Positions 1 through 7,483 of a stretch of 13,520 nucleotides of DNA are shown here, piece after piece. A program made the translations under genes and the position numbers. Position 1 is the first letter of the stretch; every line of letters begins with the position of its first letter. The notes under the pieces are model-generated. The model worked only from the letters and a program-made list of their open reading frames with translations. It made no database searches and was not told the origin of the DNA. The DNA comes from a bacterium (lineage in GTDB: Bacteria; SZUA-79; Acidulodesulfobacterales; Acidulodesulfobacteraceae): assembly GCA_021813595.1 (NCBI GenBank), contig JAKAKF010000142.1:1-13520 (forward strand), read 5' to 3'.

Positions 1-1
1 A

Positions 2-1303
2 TACGCATTCTATCTTAAACCGGTCAGACATTCGGGCAGGCTGATTACATTGAACGAAGCTTATAAGCTTGCCGTTAACCGCAACGACACCATAAAAGCC
101 GCAAAAGAAAGCTATTATCAGTCGTCGCTTTTAAAATGGTCTGCCATAGGTATGGTTTTGCCGGATATTTCGCTTAAATATACCGACCAGAGAATGCATG
201 AAAATTCGGCTCCGGTTCCGACGCAGTTTGCGCCGCTTATGGGTAATATATTTTTATTCTTTTTTCCTAACTACCAGTATAGTTTTACGTTAAACGAACC
301 TCTGTTTAACGTCGGCGCTATTCCGGCTTATATGGCGGCGGAAAATACGGAAAAGTCTTCTAAAATGTCTCTTAATAACGTTTCCGCAGGCACTCTTTAC
401 AGCGTAGCGGTTGATTATTATACCGTTTTAAACGACGTAAGCTTAATAAAAGCAGACCATAAAACGTTTAAAGAAGCAAAAGCCCATCTTGAGCTTACTA
501 CCGCAAAGCTTAACGCGGGACTTGCTATTATAACCGACCTTCTGCAGGCAAAATCTCAGTTTTATGCTGCAAAGCAGGAGCTTATAAGCGCTAAAAATAA
601 GTTAAAATCGGATAAGGCGGCGCTTGCTTCCCTGCTGGGCGTCAGCCGCCATTTTATAACGACTAAGCCTAAACAGCCCCTGTTTAAAAAAACCGAACTT
701 CGCAAATTAATCGTTCTTGCATATAATAACAACCCCGGTTTGAAGTCCCTGAAATTTGCCCAAAAATCGGCATCCGACCAGACGGCGTATTACGAGTCCC
801 AGTATATTCCGAAAATAAATTTTTCGGCTTCATACAACGCTTTGTCAAACAGCCACTTTATTCCGGCGGGTTCTACTAATTTTTGGACGGCCGGCGCTAC
901 CTTGACTATGCCTATATTTCAGGGCGCTAATAGGATTATTTCCATAGAAAAGACGCGTTCCGAGGCAAACGAAGCTATGTATGATACGCTTCAGGAAAAG
1001 AGAAATCTTAAAGCTCAGGTAATATCGATGTTCTATAACGTAAAAAGTTTAAAATCGCAGGTCGGTACTCTTAGGCACGAAGAAAAATTTGCTTCTAAAA
1101 ATTTTACCCTTGTAGAAGAAGAATTTAAAGCAGGAGTGGCTACAAGCGTCGACGTTGTTACTGCGCTTGCGGAACTTACGAGGGCGAGGCATAATCTGCT
1201 TTCGGCAAAGCTCGATTATTACGAATCCGTTTTGGATTTAAAAAGACTTATCGGTTCTTTTAAAAGAAAACTTATAGATATGAAAATCGATAAATTTAAC
1301 TAA
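2..1303 (+). CDS. TolC-family outer-membrane efflux channel (5' end outside window)
   Basis: The reading frame is open to the left edge, so the gene begins upstream. A TTG at 50 is only an internal leucine codon, because the family's opening motif (LITLNEAYKLAVNRN) starts before it. The 433 visible residues carry both halves of the TolC fold: two long helical hairpins rich in Ala, Lys and Leu (for example around 480-640 and 1100-1260) separated by beta-strand segments with alternating hydrophobic residues. The second hairpin carries the usual 'AGVATSVDVVTALAEL' turn. TolC proteins form trimeric channels across the outer membrane and periplasm and dock onto a membrane-fusion adaptor. The next gene downstream is such an adaptor, so the two probably act in one efflux or secretion complex. 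The signal peptide and the substrate cannot be seen. Family assignment is secure; substrate is unknown. Confidence 0.93.
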   Translation, partial: YAFYLKPVRHSGRLITLNEAYKLAVNRNDTIKAAKESYYQSSLLKWSAIGMVLPDISLKYTDQRMHENSAPVPTQFAPLMGNIFLFFFPNYQYSFTLNEPLFNVGAIPAYMAAENTEKSSKMSLNNVSAGTLYSVAVDYYTVLNDVSLIKADHKTFKEAKAHLELTTAKLNAGLAIITDLLQAKSQFYAAKQELISAKNKLKSDKAALASLLGVSRHFITTKPKQPLFKKTELRKLIVLAYNNNPGLKSLKFAQKSASDQTAYYESQYIPKINFSASYNALSNSHFIPAGSTNFWTAGATLTMPIFQGANRIISIEKTRSEANEAMYDTLQEKRNLKAQVISMFYNVKSLKSQVGTLRHEEKFASKNFTLVEEEFKAGVATSVDVVTALAELTRARHNLLSAKLDYYESVLDLKRLIGSFKRKLIDMKIDKFN

Positions 1304-1335
1304 ATTTAAGATATTTTATAGAAATTCAAAATAAT

Positions 1336-1371
1336 ATGTAATTTATGTAATTTATGTAATTTATGTAATTT
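1336..1371. repeat. Tandem repeat, four perfect 9-bp copies (ATGTAATTT)
   Basis: Four head-to-tail identical copies of ATGTAATTT fill 1336-1371, in the 126-bp gap between the tolC-type gene and the adaptor gene. Copy number in such arrays can change by replication slippage. Here that would alter the leader or spacer upstream of the adaptor gene without touching a coding frame. No function can be assigned from the sequence. Confidence 0.95.
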
Positions 1372-1429
1372 AATAATCAATTAACCAATTCAATAAATAA
1401 CGAATAAATAATTAATCGGGTGGTTCTGA

Positions 1430-2596
1430 ATGAACGGAGAAAACGAAAAAGCCGAAACGGCGCAAAACGACTCTTTAAAAGAAGCTGACAGCAAATTTAC
1501 CAAAAAAAATATTATTACCGCTTCTATTATACTTTTAATTGCAATTATAGGCGGTATATTCGTACTAAGATGGTATATTTTCGGGCTTACCCACGTATAT
1601 ACGGAAGATGCCGAGGTTGACGGACATATAGTCTCAATAAGCACTATGGTTCCGGGCAATATAAAAGCAGTTTACGTACATAAAAACGAAATAGTTAAAA
1701 AAGGCGAGCTTATAGCCCGCATTAACGATTCGACGTATTATCCCGAAATGCTTCAGGCTAAAGAAAATTATAAACTTGCAAAGGCAAAACTATTTAGCGC
1801 CGGAGGTAATGTTGCGCAATTCATAGGAAACTCTTATAACGCATACTACATTAACAGGCTGTCTTATACGACTGCTTCGGCAAATCTCCATAAAGCAAAA
1901 TTATCGTATATACTTGCCAAAAAAAATTATTTGAGGGGACTTGCCCTTTTAAATAAACAGTTTATAACAAAAGAACAGTTCGATACTCTTAATACCCAGT
2001 ATTTAATTGCCAAACAGGCGCTTATATCGGCTGAATCAGCATTAGAAACCGCCAGAAGAAATTACGTCGAATCGAGATATGTTAAAAGCGTATCTTATGC
2101 AAACAAACTGACGACGCTTATTCCTTTAAGAAAGGCGGTTAAGGTAGCTCAAGCCGCTTATAAAGTAGCTCTTGCCAATTATAAAAATACTTTTATATAT
2201 TCGCCGATAAACGGTCTGGTCACGGAAAAAATGTCTTATGCAGGCGAATATGTTACGCCGGGTACGCCTATAGTTATGGAAAATAATTTGAGGCGCGTCT
2301 GGGTTACCGCAAACGTAAAAGAAACCGTTATTGGAAACGTTAAAAAAGGAGATCCCGTTACTATTACCGTCGATTCTTTTCCAGGAAAAGTTTTTAGGGG
2401 CGCAGTCAAATTTGTAGGTTCTGTTACGACGTCTAAATTTGCTTTAATTCCTACAAATAACCCTTCGGGAACATTTACAAAAGTAACGCACAGGCTTCCC
2501 GTCAGGATTGAGATATTAAACGACAAAAATCATCTTTTAAAGCCCGGCATGATGGTCGAAGTAACTATAAATACGGCCGGTAAATCCGGAAAATAA
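1430..2596 (+). CDS. EmrA/HlyD-type membrane-fusion (periplasmic adaptor) protein
   Basis: The 388-residue product has a short cytoplasmic tail, one membrane anchor at about residues 28-50 and a periplasmic body, the normal architecture and length for EmrA-like adaptors. The first half of the lipoyl (biotinyl-like) domain is at about 62-100 (VDGHIVSISTMVPGNI...VKKGELIARI). An alpha-helical hairpin covers about 104-250. The second lipoyl half is at about 255-283 (YSPINGLVTEKMSYAGEYV), followed by a beta-barrel. The segment ALIPTNNPSGTFTKVTHRLPVRI at 338-360 is characteristic of the EmrA/FarA branch. These proteins bridge an inner-membrane MFS or ABC pump to a TolC channel. The ATG at 1430 follows GGGTGG at a 6-base spacing. 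The gene lies 126 bp after a TolC-type gene and 22 bp before a cytochrome gene. No inner-membrane pump gene is in the window; it may lie upstream of position 1. The substrate is unknown. Confidence 0.92.
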   Translation: MNGENEKAETAQNDSLKEADSKFTKKNIITASIILLIAIIGGIFVLRWYIFGLTHVYTEDAEVDGHIVSISTMVPGNIKAVYVHKNEIVKKGELIARINDSTYYPEMLQAKENYKLAKAKLFSAGGNVAQFIGNSYNAYYINRLSYTTASANLHKAKLSYILAKKNYLRGLALLNKQFITKEQFDTLNTQYLIAKQALISAESALETARRNYVESRYVKSVSYANKLTTLIPLRKAVKVAQAAYKVALANYKNTFIYSPINGLVTEKMSYAGEYVTPGTPIVMENNLRRVWVTANVKETVIGNVKKGDPVTITVDSFPGKVFRGAVKFVGSVTTSKFALIPTNNPSGTFTKVTHRLPVRIEILNDKNHLLKPGMMVEVTINTAGKSGK

Positions 2597-2604
2597 ATAC
2601 TTTT

Positions 2605-2610
2605 AGGAGA
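2605..2610 (+). promoter_or_regulatory. Ribosome binding site of the cytochrome gene
   Basis: AGGAGA lies 8 bases before the ATG at 2619. It supports that start and translation of the cytochrome from the same message as the adaptor. Confidence 0.8.
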
Positions 2611-2618
2611 TACCCGAT

Positions 2619-3032
2619 ATGAATATGAAAACTATGAAAAAAAATAAATCAATATTATTTCCTTACATTTCTTATATATTTATAGCTTTTGCGTATCTAT
2701 TTTTTTTAAGCCCGATTTTCTTTATGCCTAAAGCATACTCATATAATAATTCACAAGGGAAATATCTTTTCCATTATTATAACTGCGACGATTGCCATTC
2801 CGTCGACGGCGTCGGCGGAAGCCTCGGACCCTCGCTTTCTAATTACGGTAATATGGTACCTGATTTTAACTGGACGGTACGGCAGATTAAACATCCTAAT
2901 TCCCACTTTAAAAGAGGCGATAAAATAAGTATTCAAGGCAAAACGTATTACGTTATTATGCCGTCTTACAGCTATATACCTCAGTATGAAGTAAACGAAT
3001 TGGCTTCTTATCTGGAATCGTTAAAGAAATAA
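2619..3032 (+). CDS. Small secreted mono-heme c-type cytochrome
   Basis: The 137-residue protein opens with a basic stretch and a hydrophobic segment (about 11-38), a signal peptide or N-terminal anchor. A single heme c motif CDDCH follows (Cys56, Cys59, His60), then a Gly-rich loop (GVGGSLGPSL) typical of class I cytochromes c. Met114 in 'VIMPSYSYIPQYEVNELASYL' is the likely distal iron ligand, and the C-terminal helix 'EVNELASYLESLKK' is also typical. It should therefore be a periplasmic or membrane-anchored electron carrier. The gene starts 22 bp after the adaptor gene with its own good ribosome binding site, so the two are probably co-transcribed. That pairing is unusual, because efflux adaptors do not normally need a heme protein. 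The electron partner is unknown. The family is secure; its role in this operon is open. Confidence 0.92.
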   Translation: MNMKTMKKNKSILFPYISYIFIAFAYLFFLSPIFFMPKAYSYNNSQGKYLFHYYNCDDCHSVDGVGGSLGPSLSNYGNMVPDFNWTVRQIKHPNSHFKRGDKISIQGKTYYVIMPSYSYIPQYEVNELASYLESLKK

Positions 3033-3052
3033 AATATAACGTTTGTTGCGGA

Positions 3053-4000
3053 CTACTTGACTTCGTTTTTATTTTTCTCGTTTCTCAAATTTTTCGACGG
3101 CTGAATTATGCTGTTATTAGTGCCGGCGTCGTTATTGCCGTAAACCATGCCTGCGTCTCCGTTTTGAATCTGCAGACCGTTTTTAAATACCAGGTTAGTC
3201 CATGGATACGTTAAATCTATATCGTATTTTGCAAATTTTTTCGCTATTTCAAAATTTATGTCGCTTATAACGTAATGCCTTCTTATGGGAGACTGTATCC
3301 AGATTATAAGCTCAAGGTCGAATGAAGACGAACCGAAACCTACGAACCATACGGAAGGTTTAGGTTCTCTCAAAACTTCAGGATTTTCATCGGCTATCTC
3401 AAGCAAAACTTTTTTTGCAAGGTCTAATTTCGATGCGGTTTCTTCTATTCCCAATGGTATATGCAGTCTTATTTTTGGGTCTTTGTGCGACCAGTTTATA
3501 ACGTTGGAGGTTATAAAATTAGAATTAGGGACGATTATCGATATATTATCCCTAGTCGTAATAGTCGTGCTCCTTGCCCTTATGTCGCTTACTATACCGT
3601 CGTATCCGGCAACATCGACGTACTCGCCTTCTTTTATAGGCTTTTCGAACAAAATAATTATGCCGGAAATGAAGTTGCTTATTATATTCTGCATTCCGAA
3701 ACCTATGCCGAGACCTATGACGCCGGCAAGAAAAGCCAGCGAGCTTAAGTTTATGCCTAAAACCTGAAATGCTATAAAAAAGCCGATAATTAAAATTATA
3801 TACTTAATAAACCTGATTACGGTTTTTACGAACGATTTGTTTATAGTCCTGTTTTTTCTGAACTCTTTTTTGATGATATAGGCAAATAAAAACGATATTA
3901 AATAAGACGCCAGTATTATTATGAGGGATAGAATTATAGACAAAAGTCTTACTTTATCGCCGTCTATCGTATAAACTTTGTCTCTTAAAAATTCAAACAT
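3053..4000 (-). CDS. MscS-family small-conductance mechanosensitive channel
   Basis: The 315-residue product has transmembrane segments at about 19-43 and 62-82 and the pore-lining third helix at about 87-118. The hallmark 'LAGVIGLGIGFGMQNIISNFISGIIILFEKPIKEGEYV' stretch (91-128) includes the Gly/Ala-packed pore helix and the Gln-Asn kink. The soluble beta domain follows (VDVAGYDGIVSDIRARSTTI...IIVPNSNF, about 127-162), then the alpha/beta C-terminal domain ending in 'IDLTYPWTNLVF'. MscS channels sit in the inner membrane and release solutes when turgor rises. An extra Asn/Gly/Lys-rich, probably disordered tail spans about 280-315. An AGGA lies 14 bases before the ATG, a long spacing, so translation may be modest. 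The gene converges on the cytochrome gene (20 bp between the ends) and diverges from ispG. It is close to the usual size of short MscS proteins. Confidence 0.95.
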   Translation of the reverse strand: MFEFLRDKVYTIDGDKVRLLSIILSLIIILASYLISFLFAYIIKKEFRKNRTINKSFVKTVIRFIKYIILIIGFFIAFQVLGINLSSLAFLAGVIGLGIGFGMQNIISNFISGIIILFEKPIKEGEYVDVAGYDGIVSDIRARSTTITTRDNISIIVPNSNFITSNVINWSHKDPKIRLHIPLGIEETASKLDLAKKVLLEIADENPEVLREPKPSVWFVGFGSSSFDLELIIWIQSPIRRHYVISDINFEIAKKFAKYDIDLTYPWTNLVFKNGLQIQNGDAGMVYGNNDAGTNNSIIQPSKNLRNEKNKNEVK

Positions 4001-4082
4001 AATATGAATATTAATCCTGTTTATTATAAATTATAGTTATTTTTTTCTATCCGATATATTATAATATATAAATCAAAATTAA

Positions 4083-4108
4083 AAAACTGTAAAATAAAAC
4101 TGTAAAAT
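4083..4108. repeat. Tandem duplication of a 13-bp unit before ispG
   Basis: AAAACTGTAAAAT occurs twice in perfect tandem, 29-54 bases before the ispG start, in the 136-bp AT-rich region between the divergent MscS-type gene and ispG. TATAAT-like hexamers occur at 4060-4065 (+) and 4023-4028 (-), but no good -35 partner is visible, so I do not call promoters here. Confidence 0.8.
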
Positions 4109-4136
4109 AACGCGTAAATTCATGGAAAAATTATAA

Positions 4137-5234
4137 ATGATAAAAAGAAGACCGACTCGGACGATAAAAATAGGCGGCGTTGCAGTCGGTTCCGAAGCGC
4201 CTGTCAGCGTGCAGTCGATGACTAATACGCTCACGGAGGATTCCGCCGCCACCGTAAAACAGATAAAAAATTTAGAAAGTTATAACTGCGAAATAGCAAG
4301 GGTGTCGGTAAATACGGCTTTAGCCTCAGAATCGCTTAAGGAAATTATAAAAAACGTAAGCATTCCGATAATCGCCGATATTCATTTCGACCACAGGCTT
4401 GCGCTTGCGTCGCTGGAAGCCGGCGCTGCAGGTTTAAGAATAAATCCGGGAAATATAGGCGGCAGGCAAAAAGTTAAAGAGGTCGTAAGCGCCTGCAAAG
4501 ATAAAAACGTGCCGATAAGAATAGGCGTTAATTCAGGGTCTTTAGAAAAAGGCGTGCTTGATAAAAACGGAGGAGACTTTGCCGCCGCAATGGTCGAAAG
4601 CGGTTTGAAACATATTAAAATATTGGAAGACGAATCGTTTTACGATATAAAGATTTCTTTAAAATCGACCGATGTTTTAACTACGGTAAGAGGTTATAAA
4701 CTTTTAGCCGAAAAAGTAGATTATCCGTTTCATATAGGTATAACAGAAGCGGGAACGGTATTTTCCGGAGCGATAAAATCGGGAGTAGGACTCGGCATAC
4801 TGCTTTATGAAGGGTTGGGAGATACGATAAGGGTGTCGCTAAGCGACGACCCGGTTATGGAGGTTATCGCCGGATATAATATACTTAGGGATTTAGGTTT
4901 AAGGCGGGGCGGGGTTCAGCTTATGTCCTGTCCGACGTGCGCCAGAACGGAAATAGACATAGTAAACATAGCTAAAAAATTCGAGAAGATTTCCGCTAAA
5001 ATAAAATCCGACATAAAGGTAGCGATAATGGGGTGCGCTGTAAACGGACCCGGCGAATCAAAACATGCCGACGTCGGAATTGCCGGAGGCAGGGGAAAAT
5101 CCGTTTTGTTTTCAAAAGGAAAGATTATAGGAAAATTTGATAATAAAGAGATATTAAAAGCGTTAATAAGCCGGATAGAAAACATAACGGGCGAAAAAAT
5201 AGATTATAACGACGACGACGATTTAAAAAATTAA
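4137..5234 (+). CDS. ispG: 4-hydroxy-3-methylbut-2-en-1-yl diphosphate synthase (MEP pathway)
   Basis: IspG (GcpE) is a cytoplasmic [4Fe-4S] enzyme. It reductively opens 2-C-methyl-erythritol 2,4-cyclodiphosphate to HMBPP, the next-to-last step of isoprenoid precursor synthesis. The 365-residue protein aligns end to end with the short bacterial type. The N-terminal TIM barrel begins 'RRPTRTIKIGGVAVGSEAPVSVQSMTN' and includes 'PIIADIHFDHRLAL' (77-90) and 'RINPGNIGG' (101-109). The cluster ligands are in the C-terminal domain: Cys265 and Cys268 in MSCPTCART, Cys300 and Glu307 in MGCAVNGPGE. They match the E. coli pattern with a shift of five residues. The C-terminus ends in an acidic run (DDDDD). 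The ATG at 4137 has only a weak upstream GGAAA. proS follows 94 bp downstream on the same strand and may be co-transcribed. The assignment is secure. Confidence 0.98.
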   Translation: MIKRRPTRTIKIGGVAVGSEAPVSVQSMTNTLTEDSAATVKQIKNLESYNCEIARVSVNTALASESLKEIIKNVSIPIIADIHFDHRLALASLEAGAAGLRINPGNIGGRQKVKEVVSACKDKNVPIRIGVNSGSLEKGVLDKNGGDFAAAMVESGLKHIKILEDESFYDIKISLKSTDVLTTVRGYKLLAEKVDYPFHIGITEAGTVFSGAIKSGVGLGILLYEGLGDTIRVSLSDDPVMEVIAGYNILRDLGLRRGGVQLMSCPTCARTEIDIVNIAKKFEKISAKIKSDIKVAIMGCAVNGPGESKHADVGIAGGRGKSVLFSKGKIIGKFDNKEILKALISRIENITGEKIDYNDDDDLKN

Positions 5235-5315
5235 TAAACTAAATAAATTGCAAAGAAAACGTTAATTATTCATTAAATAAGATAATTTTAAATCTAAAAC
5301 TAAATATAAAATATA

Positions 5316-5321
5316 AAGGAG
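5316..5321 (+). promoter_or_regulatory. Ribosome binding site that fixes the GTG start of proS
   Basis: AAGGAG lies 7 bases before the GTG at 5329. The protein encoded from there begins with the family's normal N-terminus (MRYSHFFIPSLKEDP), so GTG is the start. Confidence 0.85.
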
Positions 5322-5328
5322 TCTTATA

Positions 5329-7122
5329 GTGCGATATTCACATTTTTTTATTCCTTCTTTAAAAGAAGACCCTAAAGAAGCCGTTCTTAAAAGCCACAAA
5401 CTGCTGCTAAGGGCAGGTTACGTAAGGCAGTTGTCCGGCGGAATATATACATACCTGCCTCTCGGTTTGAAGAGCCTGCGCAAATTAGAAAATATAATAA
5501 GGCAGGAGATGAATGAGGCCGGCGCGGTAGAACTATCCATGCCTTTCGTTCAGCCGCTGGAAATATGGAAAGAATCGGGAAGGGATGAAGATTACGGCAA
5601 AGAACTTCTGCGTTTTAAAGACAGGCAGGACAGAGATTTTTGCTTAGCTCCTACTTATGAAGAGGTAATTACGGATTTGGTTAAAAAAAACGTGAAGTCG
5701 TACAAGGAACTTCCCTTAACTCTTTATCAGATTCATCTTAAATTCAGGGACGAGATGCGTCCGAGATTCGGTCTTATGCGCGCAAAAGAGTTTATTATGA
5801 AGGATGCTTACAGTTTCGATGCCGACGAAAAGGGATTAGACGAAAGCTATAAAAAAATGAAGCATGCGTATGAAAATGTATTCAAAAGATTAGGGTTCGA
5901 TTTTAAATTTATTAAAGCCGAGGCAGGTGAAATCGGAGGAAATTATTCCGAAGAGCTTATGGTTTTTTCCGAATACGGGGAAGACAAAATAGTAATATGC
6001 AATAATTGCGGCTATGCGGCTTCAATCGACGAAGCGGAATCGGTTTCCGATTATAACGGCCCGCTTGAATCTTGCAGACAGCCGAGAATGACCAAACTTT
6101 CTACTCCGGATAAAAAATCGGTTGAAGAGGTGGCGGAATACCTTAAAGTGGACAAAACCTGTTTTGCCAAGACGATAATATATGAATCTGAAATAGGTTT
6201 TATTGCGGCGTTGGTAAGGGGCGACAGGGACATAAACGAACGCAAACTAAAAAAAGCTGTAAAAATTAAAAATCTGTTTCTTGCAAAAGAGCAGGACGTT
6301 GAAAAAATAACGGGAGCGCCTTGCGGTTTTGCCGGACCTTTCGGTTTAAAAAAGCAAAACGGCCATACAGGCGTCAATGCTAACGGCAATACCGGCAATG
6401 ACGATGCGGCGGATATTAATGCAGGTGACGGCGGCAATATACTTATAGTAATAGACGAGGAGATTAATAATTCGGAATACTGGATTACCGGCGCCAACGA
6501 AAAAGACTGGCATATGGCAAACGTTAAACCCGGACGCGATTTTAATTTTGATATAGTTGCGGACATAAGAAGCGTGCAGGCAGGCGATAAGTGCGTGAAA
6601 TGTCAGGGAATATTAGGCATAAAAAATGCCATTGAACTTGGTCATATATTTAAACTCGGAGAAAAATATTCAAAAGTTTTAAGCGCAAAATTTCTTGACG
6701 AAAAAGGCGAGTCTAAATATTTCGTCATGGGCTGTTACGGTATCGGCGTCGGCAGAACTTTACAGACACTCATTGAGGTATTTGCCGATGAAAACGGCAT
6801 CAATCTTCCCGTTTCCGTAAGTCCTTTTGCTTTAGCAGTCGTCAATCTTAACGTTAACGACGAAAAGATTACGGAAATTTCCGAAAAAATTTACGGAGAT
6901 TTAACCTCTATGGGGGCAGACGTACTTTACGACGACAGAAAACTGTCCGCCGGCATTAAACTTAAAGATATCGACCTTATCGGAATTCCTTTCAAGATAG
7001 TCATAGGAAACAGAACCGTCAAGGAAAACAAATACGAACTCGAAATAAAGAAAGACTCCTCAAAAGAAACCTTCGACAGTCTCGATGCTTTATACTCAAG
7101 AGTCAAGCAGCTTATTTTTTAA
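5329..7122 (+). CDS. proS: Proline--tRNA ligase, bacterial type with editing domain
   Basis: ProRS charges tRNA-Pro with proline in the cytoplasm. The 597-residue product shows the full bacterial (type 1) layout. The class II core includes motif 1 around 'RQLSGGIYTYLPLGLKSLRKLE', motif 2 'FRDEMRPRFGLMRAKEF' (139-155) and motif 3 'MGCYGIGVGRTLQTLIE' (467-483). A YbaK-like insertion domain that removes mischarged alanine lies between about 235 and 400, with its conserved Lys at 281 (FAKT) and a GAPCGFAGPFGL loop at 329-340. The C-terminal anticodon-binding domain starts near 497. Two CxxC pairs (Cys224/227 and Cys422/425) flank the editing domain and could bind a metal. A Gly/Asn/Asp-rich stretch at about 343-369 lengthens the editing domain by roughly 25 residues relative to what I recall of the family. 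The start is GTG. The stop codon abuts a repeat-rich region. Confidence 0.97.
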   Translation: MRYSHFFIPSLKEDPKEAVLKSHKLLLRAGYVRQLSGGIYTYLPLGLKSLRKLENIIRQEMNEAGAVELSMPFVQPLEIWKESGRDEDYGKELLRFKDRQDRDFCLAPTYEEVITDLVKKNVKSYKELPLTLYQIHLKFRDEMRPRFGLMRAKEFIMKDAYSFDADEKGLDESYKKMKHAYENVFKRLGFDFKFIKAEAGEIGGNYSEELMVFSEYGEDKIVICNNCGYAASIDEAESVSDYNGPLESCRQPRMTKLSTPDKKSVEEVAEYLKVDKTCFAKTIIYESEIGFIAALVRGDRDINERKLKKAVKIKNLFLAKEQDVEKITGAPCGFAGPFGLKKQNGHTGVNANGNTGNDDAADINAGDGGNILIVIDEEINNSEYWITGANEKDWHMANVKPGRDFNFDIVADIRSVQAGDKCVKCQGILGIKNAIELGHIFKLGEKYSKVLSAKFLDEKGESKYFVMGCYGIGVGRTLQTLIEVFADENGINLPVSVSPFALAVVNLNVNDEKITEISEKIYGDLTSMGADVLYDDRKLSAGIKLKDIDLIGIPFKIVIGNRTVKENKYELEIKKDSSKETFDSLDALYSRVKQLIF

Positions 7123-7134
7123 AGGGGTCAGATT

Positions 7135-7165
7135 TATTTATTCTCATACTCCCGACTGCGTTTGC
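7135..7165. repeat. 31-bp direct repeat, left copy
   Basis: It matches 7294-7324 at 30 of 31 positions (the only difference is at 7146: CATACT versus CTTACT). It contains CTCCCGACTGCGTTTGC. It starts just after a GGGGTCAGATT motif at 7124-7134 that resembles the terminus of the palindromic elements nearby. Confidence 0.85.
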
Positions 7166-7204
7166 TGATTTAGCGAGATAATAATCGGTAATAATCGTGT
7201 CGTC

Positions 7205-7293
7205 GAAAAAGGTGTCAGATTAATTTTACGCAACATCTTTAATCGTTAATTGTTCCTTTTCGTATGCGTAAAACAAAATCTGACACCTTTTTC
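7205..7293. repeat. Palindromic element, copy A (89 bp)
   Basis: Perfect 17-bp terminal inverted arms (7205-7221 and 7277-7293, GAAAAAGGTGTCAGATT and its complement) enclose a second inverted pair, TTTTACGCA at 7224-7232 with TGCGTAAAA at 7265-7273. The central 32 bases are unpaired. A second copy at 7831-7919 has the same length and differs at 6 of 89 positions. The GGTGTCAGATT terminus and nested stem resemble REP-like or MITE-like palindromes moved by IS200/IS605-type (RAYT) transposases; that link is inference, since no transposase is present. Both outer arms end in CCTTTTT when read outward, so the element could also stop transcription in either direction. Confidence 0.85.
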
Positions 7294-7324
7294 TATTTAT
7301 TCTCTTACTCCCGACTGCGTTTGC
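7294..7324. repeat. 31-bp direct repeat, right copy
   Basis: Second copy of the repeat at 7135-7165, starting at the base after the right arm of palindromic copy A. The pair brackets 128 bp that includes the whole element. Confidence 0.85.
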
Positions 7325-7370
7325 CGTTCCGTTATTGGTTTGCCTTTTTTAAAATAGTCTTAGAATAAAA

Positions 7371-7408
7371 AAGCCTAAAAAGACATAAACTTTTGTCTTT
7401 TTAGGCTT
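7371..7408 (-). terminator. Rho-independent terminator of the fmdB-type gene
   Basis: A perfect 14-bp stem (AAGCCTAAAAAGAC at 7371-7384 with its complement at 7395-7408) encloses a 10-base loop. Read on the minus strand, six T residues follow at once. It lies 75 bp beyond the stop of the minus-strand zinc-ribbon gene. On the plus strand the tail is only AAATTTAT, so it would stop transcripts from proS less well. Confidence 0.88.
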
Positions 7409-7483
7409 AAATTTATACTGCTTTTTACTTTTTCGTCACTTATTTTATAAAATTTAAATCGGACGAACCGCCCGTTTTTATGC

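Larger units (their letters stand above)
7123..7483. other. Repeat-rich intergenic region after proS
   Basis: These 361 bases hold no credible gene. From left to right they contain a GGGGTCAGATTT motif directly after the proS stop (7124-7135), a 31-bp direct repeat (7135-7165 and 7294-7324), palindromic element copy A (7205-7293), and a terminator hairpin for the fmdB-type gene (7371-7408). The convergent ends of proS and that gene enclose the region. Confidence 0.8.

Noticed and set aside
50..52. TTG at 50 as the start of the first tolC-type gene
   Set aside because: The frame stays open to the window edge and the conserved opening motif begins before this codon; it is an internal Leu.
3285..3767. 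160-codon frame antisense to the MscS-type gene
   Set aside because: A shadow of the MscS coding strand, whose hallmark pore motif is encoded in the same bases.
4122..4136. Tiny frame ATG-GAA-AAA-TTA-TAA just before ispG, possibly a leader peptide
   Set aside because: Four codons in AT-rich sequence with no ribosome binding site or attenuator hairpin; chance is the simplest explanation.
6051..6566. 171-codon frame antisense to proS
   Set aside because: It lies wholly inside proS, has no recognisable domain, and the proS frame is unmistakable.
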